DNA of 44,510 nucleotides, taken from the NCBI GenBank assembly GCA_900540545.1, contig UQGJ01000016.1, positions 1-44,510 of the forward strand. The letters are read 5' to 3'. Source of the stretch: an uncultured Eubacteriales bacterium (GTDB taxonomy: Bacteria > Bacillota > Clostridia > Oscillospirales > Oscillospiraceae). Position 1 is the first letter of the stretch, and each line of letters starts with the position of its first letter. The notes under the pieces are model-generated. The model saw nothing but the letters and a program-made list of their open reading frames with translations. It did not search any database and was not told where the DNA came from. The position numbers and the translations under genes are program-made. Positions 1 through 8,500 of the stretch are shown in pieces.

Positions 1-66
1 CTGGTTTTCTTTCGGTTCCTTTCTCAAACGAGAAAGGAACGCCCCCGGCAGGGCCGCGTCCCGCCC
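1..66 (-). repeat. 3'-end composite repeat, copy 1 (cut by window edge)
   Basis: Read on the minus strand from the bactofilin stop codon, this shows the conserved lead CTGCCGGGGGC, a perfect 11-bp hairpin (arms 15-25 and 30-40, loop AAAC) and the linker CCGAAAGAAAACCAG. It then runs off the window. The same order recurs after six other genes (see the findings). It probably also works as a 3' hairpin for the bactofilin transcript, but no T-run follows it. Confidence 0.75.
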
Positions 67-67
67 C

Positions 68-781
68 TTACCGCGTATAATGCCCCGTCAGATTCTTAAC
101 CGTGGAGCTGGGGTCGATATACAGCGCCCCGGAGCAGTCCAGGTTTTCGATGGTGCAGTTGGGCCCGATGTGGACGTTCTGGCCGTTCACGGTCCGGGCC
201 GTGACTCCCTCCAGCTCCACGGTGGTGGCCTCGATGAGGTCGGCTTTGGAGGTGGCCACGCCAAACATGTGCAGGATGGGGGAGAGGGAGACGGGGCCCG
301 GATGGATGACCACCCGGTCGCCCACGATCTCCCGGGCGGTGACCATGCCGGTGACCCGCACCTCGTCGGCGGAGATATGGCCGCCGGTCTTGATGGAGCC
401 GCTGCACTTGATTTGATTGCCCTCCAGCTTGGCCCCGCCCTCCAGGCGCAGGCTTCCGCTCACGTCCAGGGTATCCACCAGCACGTCGCCGTCCACGTCC
501 AGCATCCCGGCGCAGGAGGCCGTGCCCGCCGCCAGGCGGCCCCCGCACTTGAACCGGCCGTCCACCCGCAGGTGGTCCGACTTGGCGTCCCCGTCGCAGC
601 GGAGGTTGCCGTTGACCCCCAGCTTGCCCGACTTCAGGATGCCGGGGCACTGGAAGGTGCCGTTGACTTGGATGGTCTGGGCGGCCAGCAGGCCGTCGCA
701 CCGGCCAGCGCCGTTGATGGTCACGTGGTCGTACTCCCCGCCGGCCATGCTGCCGGAGCCGTTGATACACATATCGCTCAT
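68..781 (-). CDS. Bactofilin-like polymer-forming cytoskeletal protein (YhbE/YhbF type)
   Basis: A 237-aa protein built almost entirely of short repeats of the type V-[ND]-G-x3-C-x-G-x-L, as expected for the right-handed beta-helix of bactofilins, which polymerise into filaments without nucleotide. Residues 28, 45, 62 and 79 are all cysteines spaced exactly 17 apart, about one helix turn, so they would stack as a ladder. This is my inference. The ribosome site GAGGAG lies 8-9 nt before the ATG. The DUF4004 gene just upstream (22 bp gap, same strand) matches the pairing I recall for Bacillus yhbD with yhbE/yhbF. No signal peptide or membrane segment is visible. A repeat element starts 2 bp after the stop. 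Confidence 0.82.
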   Translation of the reverse strand: MSDMCINGSGSMAGGEYDHVTINGAGRCDGLLAAQTIQVNGTFQCPGILKSGKLGVNGNLRCDGDAKSDHLRVDGRFKCGGRLAAGTASCAGMLDVDGDVLVDTLDVSGSLRLEGGAKLEGNQIKCSGSIKTGGHISADEVRVTGMVTAREIVGDRVVIHPGPVSLSPILHMFGVATSKADLIEATTVELEGVTARTVNGQNVHIGPNCTIENLDCSGALYIDPSSTVKNLTGHYTR

Positions 782-803
782 ATTATTTCCTCCTCGGCGC
801 CGG

Positions 804-1430
804 TCAAACCTGGGCGCGGTCGTTCAGTTTCAGTTGGGTGGCAAGCTCCCCCAGGTCGCAGGATGCCAGTACGTCACACTGTGCGTCGAACCACAGGGGG
901 ACGCCGGATTTGGTCAGGACGGCGTGGCACACGTCCAGGGCCTGGAAGATGACGAGGGTGCAGTCGGTGGTCTTGGGCATGGCCCCCGCCGCCGAGACGG
1001 CGCAGGCCAGAAGGGCGCGGAGCCGGTCCCCCGTCCAGCCCAGGCTTCCGGCGGCCTGGGACACCCCGGCCAGCAGCACCGCGTCAAAAAAGGTGTACGT
1101 CTCCTTGCCCCAGAGGGCGGGGAGGAGGGGGAGCAGGGCCGGACTGATTTGGGGGAACCGGGCCAGCCCGTCGGCGGTCCACTGGCGCTGGGAGCCCTCG
1201 GGGGAGAAGAGGGCGGCCAGCTCCTCCAGGGAGTACTGTCCCTTGGCGTCCAGGATGGTGCGCACCCGGCTCAAAATCTGCTCCCTGGGGAAAAAGGTCT
1301 CCTGCCCGGTGTAGGACGACCGCTTGATGAACCACGCCTCCGGGATCAGCCCCTCCCGCTTCCAGCGGTAGAGCTGTCCGTAGGAGATGCCCGTGGCGGC
1401 CAGCAGGTCCTTCTTGGAAATCAGGTCCAT
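804..1430 (-). CDS. DUF4004 / YhbD-type MerR-like regulator
   Basis: A 208-aa protein whose first 70 residues read as a MerR-like winged helix: KKDLLAATGISYGQLYRWKREGLIPE resembles the helix-turn-helix, followed by a wing ending in FFPREQILSRV. The remainder is a helical domain without a known ligand motif. The length and N-terminus fit the DUF4004 family (Bacillus YhbD). The start ATG has AGGTGA six bases upstream. It is the first gene of a two-gene minus-strand unit with the bactofilin-like gene, and its promoter carries repeated palindromes, one of them between the -35 and -10, which suggests autoregulation. I infer that it controls the bactofilin gene. Its ligand is unknown. Confidence 0.75.
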   Translation of the reverse strand: MDLISKKDLLAATGISYGQLYRWKREGLIPEAWFIKRSSYTGQETFFPREQILSRVRTILDAKGQYSLEELAALFSPEGSQRQWTADGLARFPQISPALLPLLPALWGKETYTFFDAVLLAGVSQAAGSLGWTGDRLRALLACAVSAAGAMPKTTDCTLVIFQALDVCHAVLTKSGVPLWFDAQCDVLASCDLGELATQLKLNDRAQV

Positions 1431-1442
1431 GGTGTCACCTCA

Positions 1443-1498
1443 CGTAACAATGTTTTGTTTTATGCTCTTAGCATAACGTAACAATGTTATACTGTCAA
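1443..1498 (-). promoter_or_regulatory. Promoter and palindromic operators of the DUF4004-bactofilin unit
   Basis: On the minus strand a perfect -35 TTGACA (1493-1498) is separated by 17 bp from -10 TATGCT (1470-1475). The 12-mer CGTAACAATGTT (plus-strand reading) occurs twice, at 1443-1454 and 1477-1488. Its core TAACA-A-TGTTA is palindromic; the upstream copy lies inside the -35/-10 spacer and the other downstream of the start site. A second palindrome, TTATGCT-CTT-AGCATAA (1459-1475), overlaps the -10. This is a typical repressor or MerR-type operator layout. Confidence 0.7.
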
Positions 1499-1558
1499 GA
1501 GAAAAAAGAGTTTTACCAAAAATTTAATGAAAAATCAAGGGAGTTGAATTCGGAGCTA

Positions 1559-1585
1559 TGTTATAATAAAGAAAAGAGAGGAGGG
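1559..1585 (+). promoter_or_regulatory. Extended -10 promoter and ribosome site for the flavodoxin-like gene
   Basis: TGT-TATAAT (TATAAT at 1562-1567) is an extended -10. No good -35 lies 16-18 bp upstream. A strong GAGAGGAGGGG ribosome site follows a few bases before the ATG at 1591. The divergent DUF4004 promoter lies about 65 bp away, so both could be influenced by the same regulator. Confidence 0.5.
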
Positions 1586-1590
1586 GACGT

Positions 1591-2103
1591 ATGGCGGGAT
1601 GGATTGTTTTGGCGGGGCTGGCGGCTGGGGCCGGGGGGCTGTGGCTGCTGGTGTGGTGGACCCTCAAGCGCCGGGACCTGGTGCGGCGGCCGGAGGAGAA
1701 GCAGGTGGGCTATGGGTTCAAGAAGGCCCTGCTCATCTACCAGCCCTCCAACCGGGGGAAGAACCACGCCATGGCCTGGGAGCTGGCCCGGCGGCTGGCA
1801 AAGGCGGGGCACACGGTGACGGTGAACTATCCCTCCCCGGTGCTGGATTACGACCCCATGGACTACGACTATCTGATTTTCGGCGGGAACACCTATCTGG
1901 GGGACGTGGGGCGGCCCCTGAAGGATTATCTGGCCCGGCTGAAGTTCCAGGGGAAGAAGGTCCTCCTCTTCGTGGTGGGGGACATGGAGAAGGCCCCGGA
2001 GCTGGCGACCCTGCGGCTGCGGGTCCCGTCGGGGAACACGGTGCGCTCCATCAAGGTCAAGCCCGACGAGGGGAAAAAGCTCTGCGAGTTCGCGGTGGGA
2101 TAG
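1591..2103 (+). CDS. Membrane-anchored flavodoxin-like protein
   Basis: A 170-aa protein. Residues 3-24 form one hydrophobic N-terminal segment followed by KRR, which suggests a membrane anchor with the rest in the cytoplasm. From about residue 44 it reads as a flavodoxin fold: KALLIYQPSNRGKNHAMAWELA resembles the phosphate-binding loop region, then DYDYLIFGGNTYLG and GKKVLLFVVGD. It is therefore probably FMN-binding and involved in electron transfer, but the canonical T/S-x-T-G-x-T loop is degenerate (QPSNRGKN), so FMN binding is uncertain. It stands alone, divergent from the DUF4004 gene, with its own terminator. Confidence 0.6.
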   Translation: MAGWIVLAGLAAGAGGLWLLVWWTLKRRDLVRRPEEKQVGYGFKKALLIYQPSNRGKNHAMAWELARRLAKAGHTVTVNYPSPVLDYDPMDYDYLIFGGNTYLGDVGRPLKDYLARLKFQGKKVLLFVVGDMEKAPELATLRLRVPSGNTVRSIKVKPDEGKKLCEFAVG

Positions 2104-2105
2104 AT

Positions 2106-2137
2106 AGGGCTGCCGCCATGTATGGCGGCCCTACGGG
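2106..2137. repeat. Short palindromic unit of the CCCTACGGG family
   Basis: A GGGCTGCCGCCAT / ATGGCGGCCC hairpin directly followed by CTACGGG. About nine units with the same ending lie in intergenic positions of this window. Confidence 0.6.
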
Positions 2138-2176
2138 CAAGGGGGCGGTTCTTCGGAACCGAACCCTTGCTTTTTT
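2137..2176 (+). terminator. Rho-independent terminator of the flavodoxin-like gene
   Basis: GCAAGGG...CCCTTGC outer stem with an inner GGTT-CTTCGG-AACC hairpin, immediately followed by TTTTTT (2171-2176). Confidence 0.8.
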
Positions 2177-2195
2177 GCGGCTTGGCGGGTAAAAT
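2167..2195 (+). promoter_or_regulatory. Candidate promoter of the DauR-type regulator operon
   Basis: TTGCTT (2167-2172), 17 bp, then TAAAAT (2190-2195). The -35 overlaps the 3' arm and T-run of the preceding terminator. Confidence 0.5.
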
Positions 2196-2227
2196 ATAGG
2201 GACTGTGAGAAAAAAGCAGGTGATGGA

Positions 2228-2875
2228 ATGACCCGTGACGAAGCCTTTGAGTTCCTGGACCGGGCTGCCAGGGGGATCGCCGAGATGTTCGGCTCCTCCT
2301 GCGAGACGTTGGTCCACGACATGGGCGTGCCCACCCACCCCATCCTCTCCATCTACAACGGCCACGTGTCCGGACGGGTGGTGGGGTCCACCCTGGACAT
2401 CCTGGGCACGGCCCGGGAGCTGGACCCGGAGGCCCGGACCAACGACCAGGTGAATCTGTACGCCACCACCCCGGCGGGGCAGCAGATCAAGTCCTCCACC
2501 TTCCACCTCATCGGGGAGGGCTACAATCTGGCGCTGGGCATCAACTTCGACTACACCTCCCTGGTCTACGCCAACCGCATCCTGGTGGATCTGATGAGCG
2601 CCGAGGCCGACCTGAAAACCGCTCTGTGGCAGGGGGGCGACTCCGCCCTGGCCGACCTCTATGAGGACTGTCTGGCCGCCGTGGGCAAGCCGGTGGACGC
2701 CCTGGGCAAGACTGACCGGCTGAAAATCGTGGCGATGATGGAGCAGAAAAACGCCTTTTCCTACCGCAAATCGGTCCCCTTCGTGGCCAAGCGCCTGGGG
2801 GTGAGCCGGTACACGGTGTATAAGTATTTGGACGAGCTCTCCGCCCAGGGCACCGGCGACGGGCCGGCGGAATGA
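2228..2875 (+). CDS. DauR/YheO-type transcriptional regulator
   Basis: A 215-aa protein with two parts. Residues 10-120 look like the YheO-like PAS sensor domain (SCETLVHDM, HPILSIYNGHVSGR, KSSTFHLIGEGYNLALGINFD). Residues 165-208 form a helix-turn-helix (FVAKRLGVSRYTVYKYLDEL) of the HTH_22 kind seen in DauR, which controls D-amino-acid catabolism in Pseudomonas. The start ATG follows GCAGGTGATGGA. It lies 16 bp before an M20 dipeptidase gene, so I infer local control of a peptide or amino-acid scavenging operon. The ligand cannot be deduced. Confidence 0.8.
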   Translation: MTRDEAFEFLDRAARGIAEMFGSSCETLVHDMGVPTHPILSIYNGHVSGRVVGSTLDILGTARELDPEARTNDQVNLYATTPAGQQIKSSTFHLIGEGYNLALGINFDYTSLVYANRILVDLMSAEADLKTALWQGGDSALADLYEDCLAAVGKPVDALGKTDRLKIVAMMEQKNAFSYRKSVPFVAKRLGVSRYTVYKYLDELSAQGTGDGPAE

Positions 2876-2891
2876 AAGGAAGGAAAACCTG

Positions 2892-4304
2892 ATGTATCAA
2901 GACCAAATCGAAGCCTATTGGAGCGACCCCGCCCGGGAGCGGGAGCTGGTGGGGCTCATCTCCCGGCTGGTGGGGGTCAAGAGCGTGAAGGGGGAGGCCC
3001 AGCCGGGCAAGCCCTTCGGCCCCGGCCCCGACGCGGCGTTGGACGAGGCCCTGAAAATCTGCGGCGAGCTGGGCTTCGCCACCCAAAACTATGACCACTA
3101 CGTGGGCCTGGCCGACCTCAACGACAAGGAGACCCAGCTCCACATCCTGTGCCACCTGGACGTGGTGGGCGAGGGCAAGGGCTGGGATACCGACCCCTAC
3201 ACCTGCGTGGAGAAGGACGGGATGCTCTACGGACGGGGGGTCAGCGACGACAAGGGCCCCGTGGCCTGTGCCATGCTGGCCATGAAGGCCGTCCGGGACC
3301 TGGGGCTGCCCGTGAGCAAGAACGCCAAGCTGATTTTGGGCACCGACGAGGAGAGCGGCAGCGAGGACATCGCCTACTATTACGCCAGGGAGCCCTTCGC
3401 CCCCTGCGCCTTCACCCCCGACGCGGATTTCCCCGTCATCAACATCGAAAAGGGCCACTACCACCCCGACTTCGGGGCTTCCTGGGAGAAGGAGACCGCC
3501 TCCCGCCGGGTGGCGGCGCTCACCGGCGGCTTCCGCCAGAACGTGGTGCCCCCCGAGGCCGAGTGCATGGTGCTGGGGGTCTTTGAGGCCGAGGCCAGGC
3601 CCGTGTGCGACGCCGTGGCCCAGGCCACCGGCGCGGCGTTCACGGTGAACCCCTCGGCCAACGGCTGTCACATCCACTGCGCGGGCAAAAACGCCCACGC
3701 GGCATGGCCCGACGACGGCATCAACGCCATCGCCGCCCTGCTGGAGGTCCTGGACCGGCTGCCCCTGGACGAGTGCGGCTCCACCAGGGCCGTCCGGGGG
3801 ATGCACGCCCTGTTCCCCTTCGGCGACAACTACGGCAAGGCCCTGGGCATCGCCCAGGCGGATGAGGAGTGCGGCCCTCTGACCCTGAATCTGGCGCTGA
3901 TGACCCTCACCGAGACCGGCTTCACCGCCAAGTTCGACGTGCGCTTCCCCATCTGCGCCAACGAGGACAACTGCAAAAAGGTCTGCGAGGCGTCCTTTGC
4001 CAAGCACGGCATCGCCGTCACTGGCGACCCGGACATGACCACGGTCCACTGCGTCCCGGCGGACTCCCCCCTGGTGAAGACCCTGCTGCGGTGCTACTCC
4101 GACTACACCGGGGTGGAGGACCCCAAGCCCATCGCCATCGGCGGCGGCACCTACGTCCACGACATCCCCGGCGGCGTGGCCTTCGGCTGCGATTTCCCCG
4201 GCTTCGACCCCAAGATGCACGCCGCCAACGAGCAGGCGTCCATCGCCAACCTGCTCCTCTCCTGCAAGATCTTCACCCAGGCCATTGCGGAGCTGTGCCG
4301 GTGA
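2892..4304 (+). CDS. M20 family dipeptidase (PepV/Sapep type)
   Basis: A 470-aa zinc-dependent peptidase of family M20A. The metal and catalytic motifs are readable: H88-L-D90 in HILCHLDVV, D120 in GRGVSDDKGP, and E153/E154 in GTDEESGSED. Near the C-terminus are GGGTYVHDIPGG and MHAANEQ, which close the active site. The length equals that of PepV/Sapep dipeptidases, which release amino acids from dipeptides in the cytoplasm. AAAGGAAGGA precedes the ATG, 16 bp after the DauR-type gene. Its stop overlaps the GTG start of the next gene (GTGA), so the two are translationally coupled. Confidence 0.9.
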   Translation: MYQDQIEAYWSDPARERELVGLISRLVGVKSVKGEAQPGKPFGPGPDAALDEALKICGELGFATQNYDHYVGLADLNDKETQLHILCHLDVVGEGKGWDTDPYTCVEKDGMLYGRGVSDDKGPVACAMLAMKAVRDLGLPVSKNAKLILGTDEESGSEDIAYYYAREPFAPCAFTPDADFPVINIEKGHYHPDFGASWEKETASRRVAALTGGFRQNVVPPEAECMVLGVFEAEARPVCDAVAQATGAAFTVNPSANGCHIHCAGKNAHAAWPDDGINAIAALLEVLDRLPLDECGSTRAVRGMHALFPFGDNYGKALGIAQADEECGPLTLNLALMTLTETGFTAKFDVRFPICANEDNCKKVCEASFAKHGIAVTGDPDMTTVHCVPADSPLVKTLLRCYSDYTGVEDPKPIAIGGGTYVHDIPGGVAFGCDFPGFDPKMHAANEQASIANLLLSCKIFTQAIAELCR

Positions 4305-4999
4305 GGGGCAGGGGTTGGAAGCGGCTGGGCGCCCTGGCCTGCGGGGCGGCGCTGGCCGTGGGACTGGCCGGCTGCGCCGACACCGTCACCACCTTTGACG
4401 CCACCGGCTACGTCAGGGGCGTGCTGGACGAGACCTACAAGGGAACCTGGGACGCGGTGTTCCTGGGGCTGGTGGACCTCACCGAGGACGAGGCCCAGGC
4501 GGCCTATGACGACGCCCTGGAGGAGGAGTACCAGCGGTTCTGCTACCAGTTCGACCTGCGGGACGAATATCTGAACGACGAGACCAGGGAGTCGGTGCAG
4601 GAGCTGCTGAAGGACGTGTGCGCCAAGGCGTCCTACGCTGTGCAGCCCGCCGTGGCCCTGGACGACACCCGGTACGCCGTGGAGGTGCGGGTGCGGCCCA
4701 TGGACCTGTTTTTACAGGTCCGGGAGGACGGTCTGGAGGGATGCGCGGCGGACTTCCAGAAGGAGTACGCCAACACCGACCTGACGGTCATGAACGACAA
4801 GGCCAAGGAGCGGTTCTGGACCCGGTACGAGAACGACTGGGCCCAGGAGGTGGTGGACCTGTGCCGGAGCAAGCTGGGGACCATGGCCTATCTGGACGTG
4901 GAGTCCATCCTGGTGCTGGTGGGGCCCGACGACCAGGGGCTGTACGGCATGGGGGACAACGATTTTGGGAATTTGTCGGCGCTGATATTGCCGTATTGA
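4301..4999 (+). CDS. Predicted lipoprotein of unknown function
   Basis: The GTG at 4301 overlaps the dipeptidase stop by 4 nt and opens a 232-aa frame. It starts with a short basic n-region (VRGRGWKR), a hydrophobic stretch and the lipobox LAGC, so it should be secreted and lipid-anchored. The mature part is acidic, rich in Tyr/Asp/Glu and probably helical (DLTEDEAQAAYDDALEEEYQRF). It shows no catalytic motif I recognise. The coupling to a dipeptidase hints at a role in peptide handling, but that is inference. It is followed by a very strong hairpin that closes the operon. Confidence 0.75.
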   Translation: MRGRGWKRLGALACGAALAVGLAGCADTVTTFDATGYVRGVLDETYKGTWDAVFLGLVDLTEDEAQAAYDDALEEEYQRFCYQFDLRDEYLNDETRESVQELLKDVCAKASYAVQPAVALDDTRYAVEVRVRPMDLFLQVREDGLEGCAADFQKEYANTDLTVMNDKAKERFWTRYENDWAQEVVDLCRSKLGTMAYLDVESILVLVGPDDQGLYGMGDNDFGNLSALILPY

Positions 5000-5017
5000 A
5001 TGGGTATCAAGAAACAA

Positions 5018-5071
5018 CAAAGGGTGAGGGGCGCCGCAGAATCTTTATTCTGCGGCGCCCCTCACCCTTTG
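5018..5071. terminator. Very long perfect hairpin, bidirectional terminator
   Basis: Two perfectly complementary 25-nt arms (5018-5042 and 5047-5071) around a CTTT loop. They lie between the convergent lipoprotein gene and the 147-aa gene. On the minus strand it is followed by TTGTTTCTT. It also marks the left edge of the low-GC island. Confidence 0.8.
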
Positions 5072-5085
5072 CTATGTGACTATTC

Positions 5086-5529
5086 TTAATTCTCACTAAA
5101 ATCTTTGAGTGCCCGCAGGAACTCCTCGTACATCTCTGATTGACCATTGAAATACTCCATGTCGAACAGCATGTCGTGGAAGGCCGTTTCCGTCAGGACT
5201 GCGGCGTCCAGCGTGACCCCCAAGAGTGCCTGCTGGCTTTCCGCGGGAAGTTTTGCAATCTCCAATAGCATGCGGTAGAGTTCCTCTTCCGCAATCGCTT
5301 CGATTTCCTCCATGACCTCTCCCGTGACCCGCAGAAGAGCAGCCGCCTTCCCTATGCGCTTATCCTCCGCGCCATGCAGCCAGGTGAGCCAGTCATAGAG
5401 TTCCATGGTCTCGTCAAAGGCCTCATCCAAGCTGTCTAACTGCGTGGAGTACGCCCGGAAATCAGAGAGACACCCTACCCGGTTCATCAGACGTTCTCTC
5501 AACGGCTCAATTCCAGAATCTTTTTCCAT
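5086..5529 (-). CDS. Small acidic orphan protein, partner of the STAND nuclease
   Basis: A 147-aa protein, strongly acidic and predicted helical (for example AEEELYRMLLEIAKLPAES and MYEEFLRALKDFSEN), with no signal peptide, membrane segment or catalytic motif visible. I do not recognise a family. Its ATG lies 31 bp inside the 3' end of the 1086-aa nuclease-NTPase gene in another frame, so the two are cotranscribed and likely translationally coupled. By position it could be an accessory, inhibitor or antitoxin-like partner. Acidic helical partners are common in such pairs, but nothing in the sequence proves this. It shares the lower GC of the large gene. Confidence 0.75.
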   Translation of the reverse strand: MEKDSGIEPLRERLMNRVGCLSDFRAYSTQLDSLDEAFDETMELYDWLTWLHGAEDKRIGKAAALLRVTGEVMEEIEAIAEEELYRMLLEIAKLPAESQQALLGVTLDAAVLTETAFHDMLFDMEYFNGQSEMYEEFLRALKDFSEN

Positions 5530-8500
5530 AAGGCCACCACCTTCTCTGTAATGTGCAATGCATCCAGGAGTTGATCCGGCAGATTACTGACGGAGTATGG
5601 AAGCTCCGGGGCAGTCTGACGGCCAGCTCCGCTACAGTCCATCCATTCTATTTCCTCAGAGGTAAATTGCTCGGGGAAGAGATAGGAAACACCATCGTCC
5701 TCCAGTGCCTCGAAGGCGGACCACAGCCGATTTACTCGATAAGACATGCAGTTGAGGTCACCATTGGAATCGACATCAATGGAGAGGTCAATATCCTTCA
5801 GCAGTGCCCGGACCGTCTCCCGGTCATTGTTCCGGCGTATCTCTGCGCAATAGGCGCGCGCAAGCGGTTTCAGACCGTATTCACGAAAGGCGGGGCGGTC
5901 CAGTTCCGCCAGTCCGCGGTAAAAATCGAAGTCACACTCCCAAGTCTGCACGCAGGCATCTTGGGCGGAATCGACGCCGAACCACTGACCATAGCAGTCC
6001 CGGCGGGTCTGTTCAGACAAATTGGAGATCCGATACAGCAGCGCAAGCAGGGACAACCGCTCATTTGTAAACACGTACCATAGCCCCTGTTGAGCGACCA
6101 AGCCCAATGACTCCATCTTCTCGAGCAGTCCACGACAGTCTCCATTGACACAGGCGGCCGCCGCTTTTTTGAACGTCTCCGCGGTAAAACAATCTGTTTT
6201 TGGCGCCTCCAGACCCTCGAAAAGCCGGCCCAACTGCGGCCCGGGGTGAGTCAGCTTCTTTTGCAGGAATTGAAAGAGGCTCCGCAATATGTCTCGGAGG
6301 GGGCCAAAAAACGTGGCATCGTCTTCCGCCCACTGCAGGAGGAACTCCAGACCGCCCCTGCTGTGGAAAAAGTCAGTCAAGCACCAGCTGTCCTCTTCGG
6401 AGACGAGCTGGATAACGAGTCTTTTGGCCGCTTCGGAGTGGTCTGTGAACATGATTTCGTCCTCAAGCGTATCCCAAGGCAGGTACTCATTGGAGCCAAA
6501 CAGCTCTTCTTCATATTGAGAAACGAGTTGTTCCATGTCTGCCCCGGTGACGTCTTCGCTCTCATAAGGGAAGGCTTGACGGACGGAGCGCTCCGCTTTC
6601 AACCACTCCTGGTATCGCTTGATTTCCTGACCAAAGGGTTTATCAAAATGGATGCCAAGGTGCGCCTTATCCTCGCGAAGCTGTCTCAGAAGCCGCCTGA
6701 AGCGATAGCCATCCTGCTCTGCGGCAGAGAGACATAGTCCATATCGATAGTACCGTTTCAGATAGTCCTTGATCTGGGCCTTGTGCTGCCTGCGATACTG
6801 CGCCCAGACCACGGGCATCTCCGCAGACCAAGCGCGGACATCCAACTGCATCCCATTTTTGATGACACAGGTGATGCATGCCTCCATCAATGCCTCGGGC
6901 GGACCGTCCCACAGACCGCGCCGCACAGCCAGGGCTGCCACCTCGGGAAACTGCTTGATATCATCCTGATAAAACGTACTGGGCTCTTTTGCCATGGCAG
7001 CCGCCATCCTGTGCAGGGATTCAGAAAAGTACTTCCACATAGGCGTGCCCGGCGCGCTCTCGTCCAGGAACAGAAGGGAGAAAAAGCGGGTGTCTGGGGT
7101 GATTTCCGGGCCGGGGTCCGGGTGACTCAGCGCGCCAATGGCGCGCGCCATCAGCTCCGACTGCAGCGCCGCACTGCCGCCGTCGCGGCATTCCCGGCAG
7201 AGCTTGAGGAGTGCCAGAAGCTGGGAGAAGCAGATGCACCCCGCGGACAGCCCCTTCTGGAACTGCCCCAAATTTTCCACGATGTAAGTATGGAGAAAGT
7301 CCTGTACAGAAGGGTTTTGAAACTGTATGAACACAGGCCCGGCGCCGGGATTCAATACGTTTTCCTCCACATCGGTATAGAGCACTGTCTTTTCCAACTC
7401 CGCCACTACTTGCTGAAATCCCTGGTACTCCATTGTTCTGTTCAGCTCGGTCACGGCTTTGGCGTAGGACTCCTTTGCGTATCTGTACTCGATGCGGCGA
7501 GGGAGGATATAGCATAGCATACTCAGAAGCCTCGCCTCCGGGGTAAGCCCCTGAAAGACCTCTTCCCAAAATTGAACAGGCCGTTTCAACAGCTCCAAGC
7601 AGTGGCCTGCACACGCCTGCGGCGCTTCGTCCGGGCGGATTTTGCTCAGCGCGTGGTCCAGTACCCGCGGATTATAGTCTTCCGAGTATATGATCTGTGG
7701 ATAGAGGTGAAACATCGTCTGCGCCTGGTCTCTGGTCAGGCTGCTCCGTTTCAGGTGTTCGAAGTAAATTTGCATCTTTTCCGCATCGGTATAGGAGCTC
7801 AGCCTGCACTCCAATTTGTGGGCCTCAATGAGTCGGCGCAGGGACTCGTTCCGTTTCAGTCCATGCTCCAGGACATACTCCCGGGTTGTCAGAATGAGGA
7901 TACAGTCTTCACTCCGAAGGGCCTCTTCGATAGCCAACAAAAGCGCCTTGTCGGAATAGCCGTCAGAGGGATCGTACGACAGCAAGTTCCCCCAGAAGTC
8001 GTCAAACAGGATCACCTTTTTTCCGTCGATTCGCTGCGCTTTTGAGAGCTGGTCAGGGTAGATGACGGCGACAAAATTTGTGTAGCCTTTTTGGGCATAG
8101 AAGTAGAGCGCCAACTGTTCCGCTGTGGTGCTTTTTCCCATGCCGGGTTGGCCGGAGAGGATGAGTACGTGGTTTTGCTCCAGCCGCGCCAGGGCCTCCC
8201 TGTAAACCGCCGTCTCTACAAACAGCTCCGCGTTCCGCAAAACAGTCCGGAGTTTGCGCTCAGAGTCACCCAGTATGGCATTCAGCACGGTGTCCTCAAG
8301 CACGCGCCGAAGCACGTTTGTATTCTGTATCCACAACTGGTTGTACTTTTCCTCGACGCTCCGATAGGTTCCTTTGCTATCCCCTAAATAGTTGTTCAGA
8401 TCGTCGCCGGATACGATGTCCTCTTTGAATCTGATGTAGGGGGAGAACAGGTCAAAAATGACATCTTTTTGTTGTTCGGACACGGCACAGGCAAGGACGA

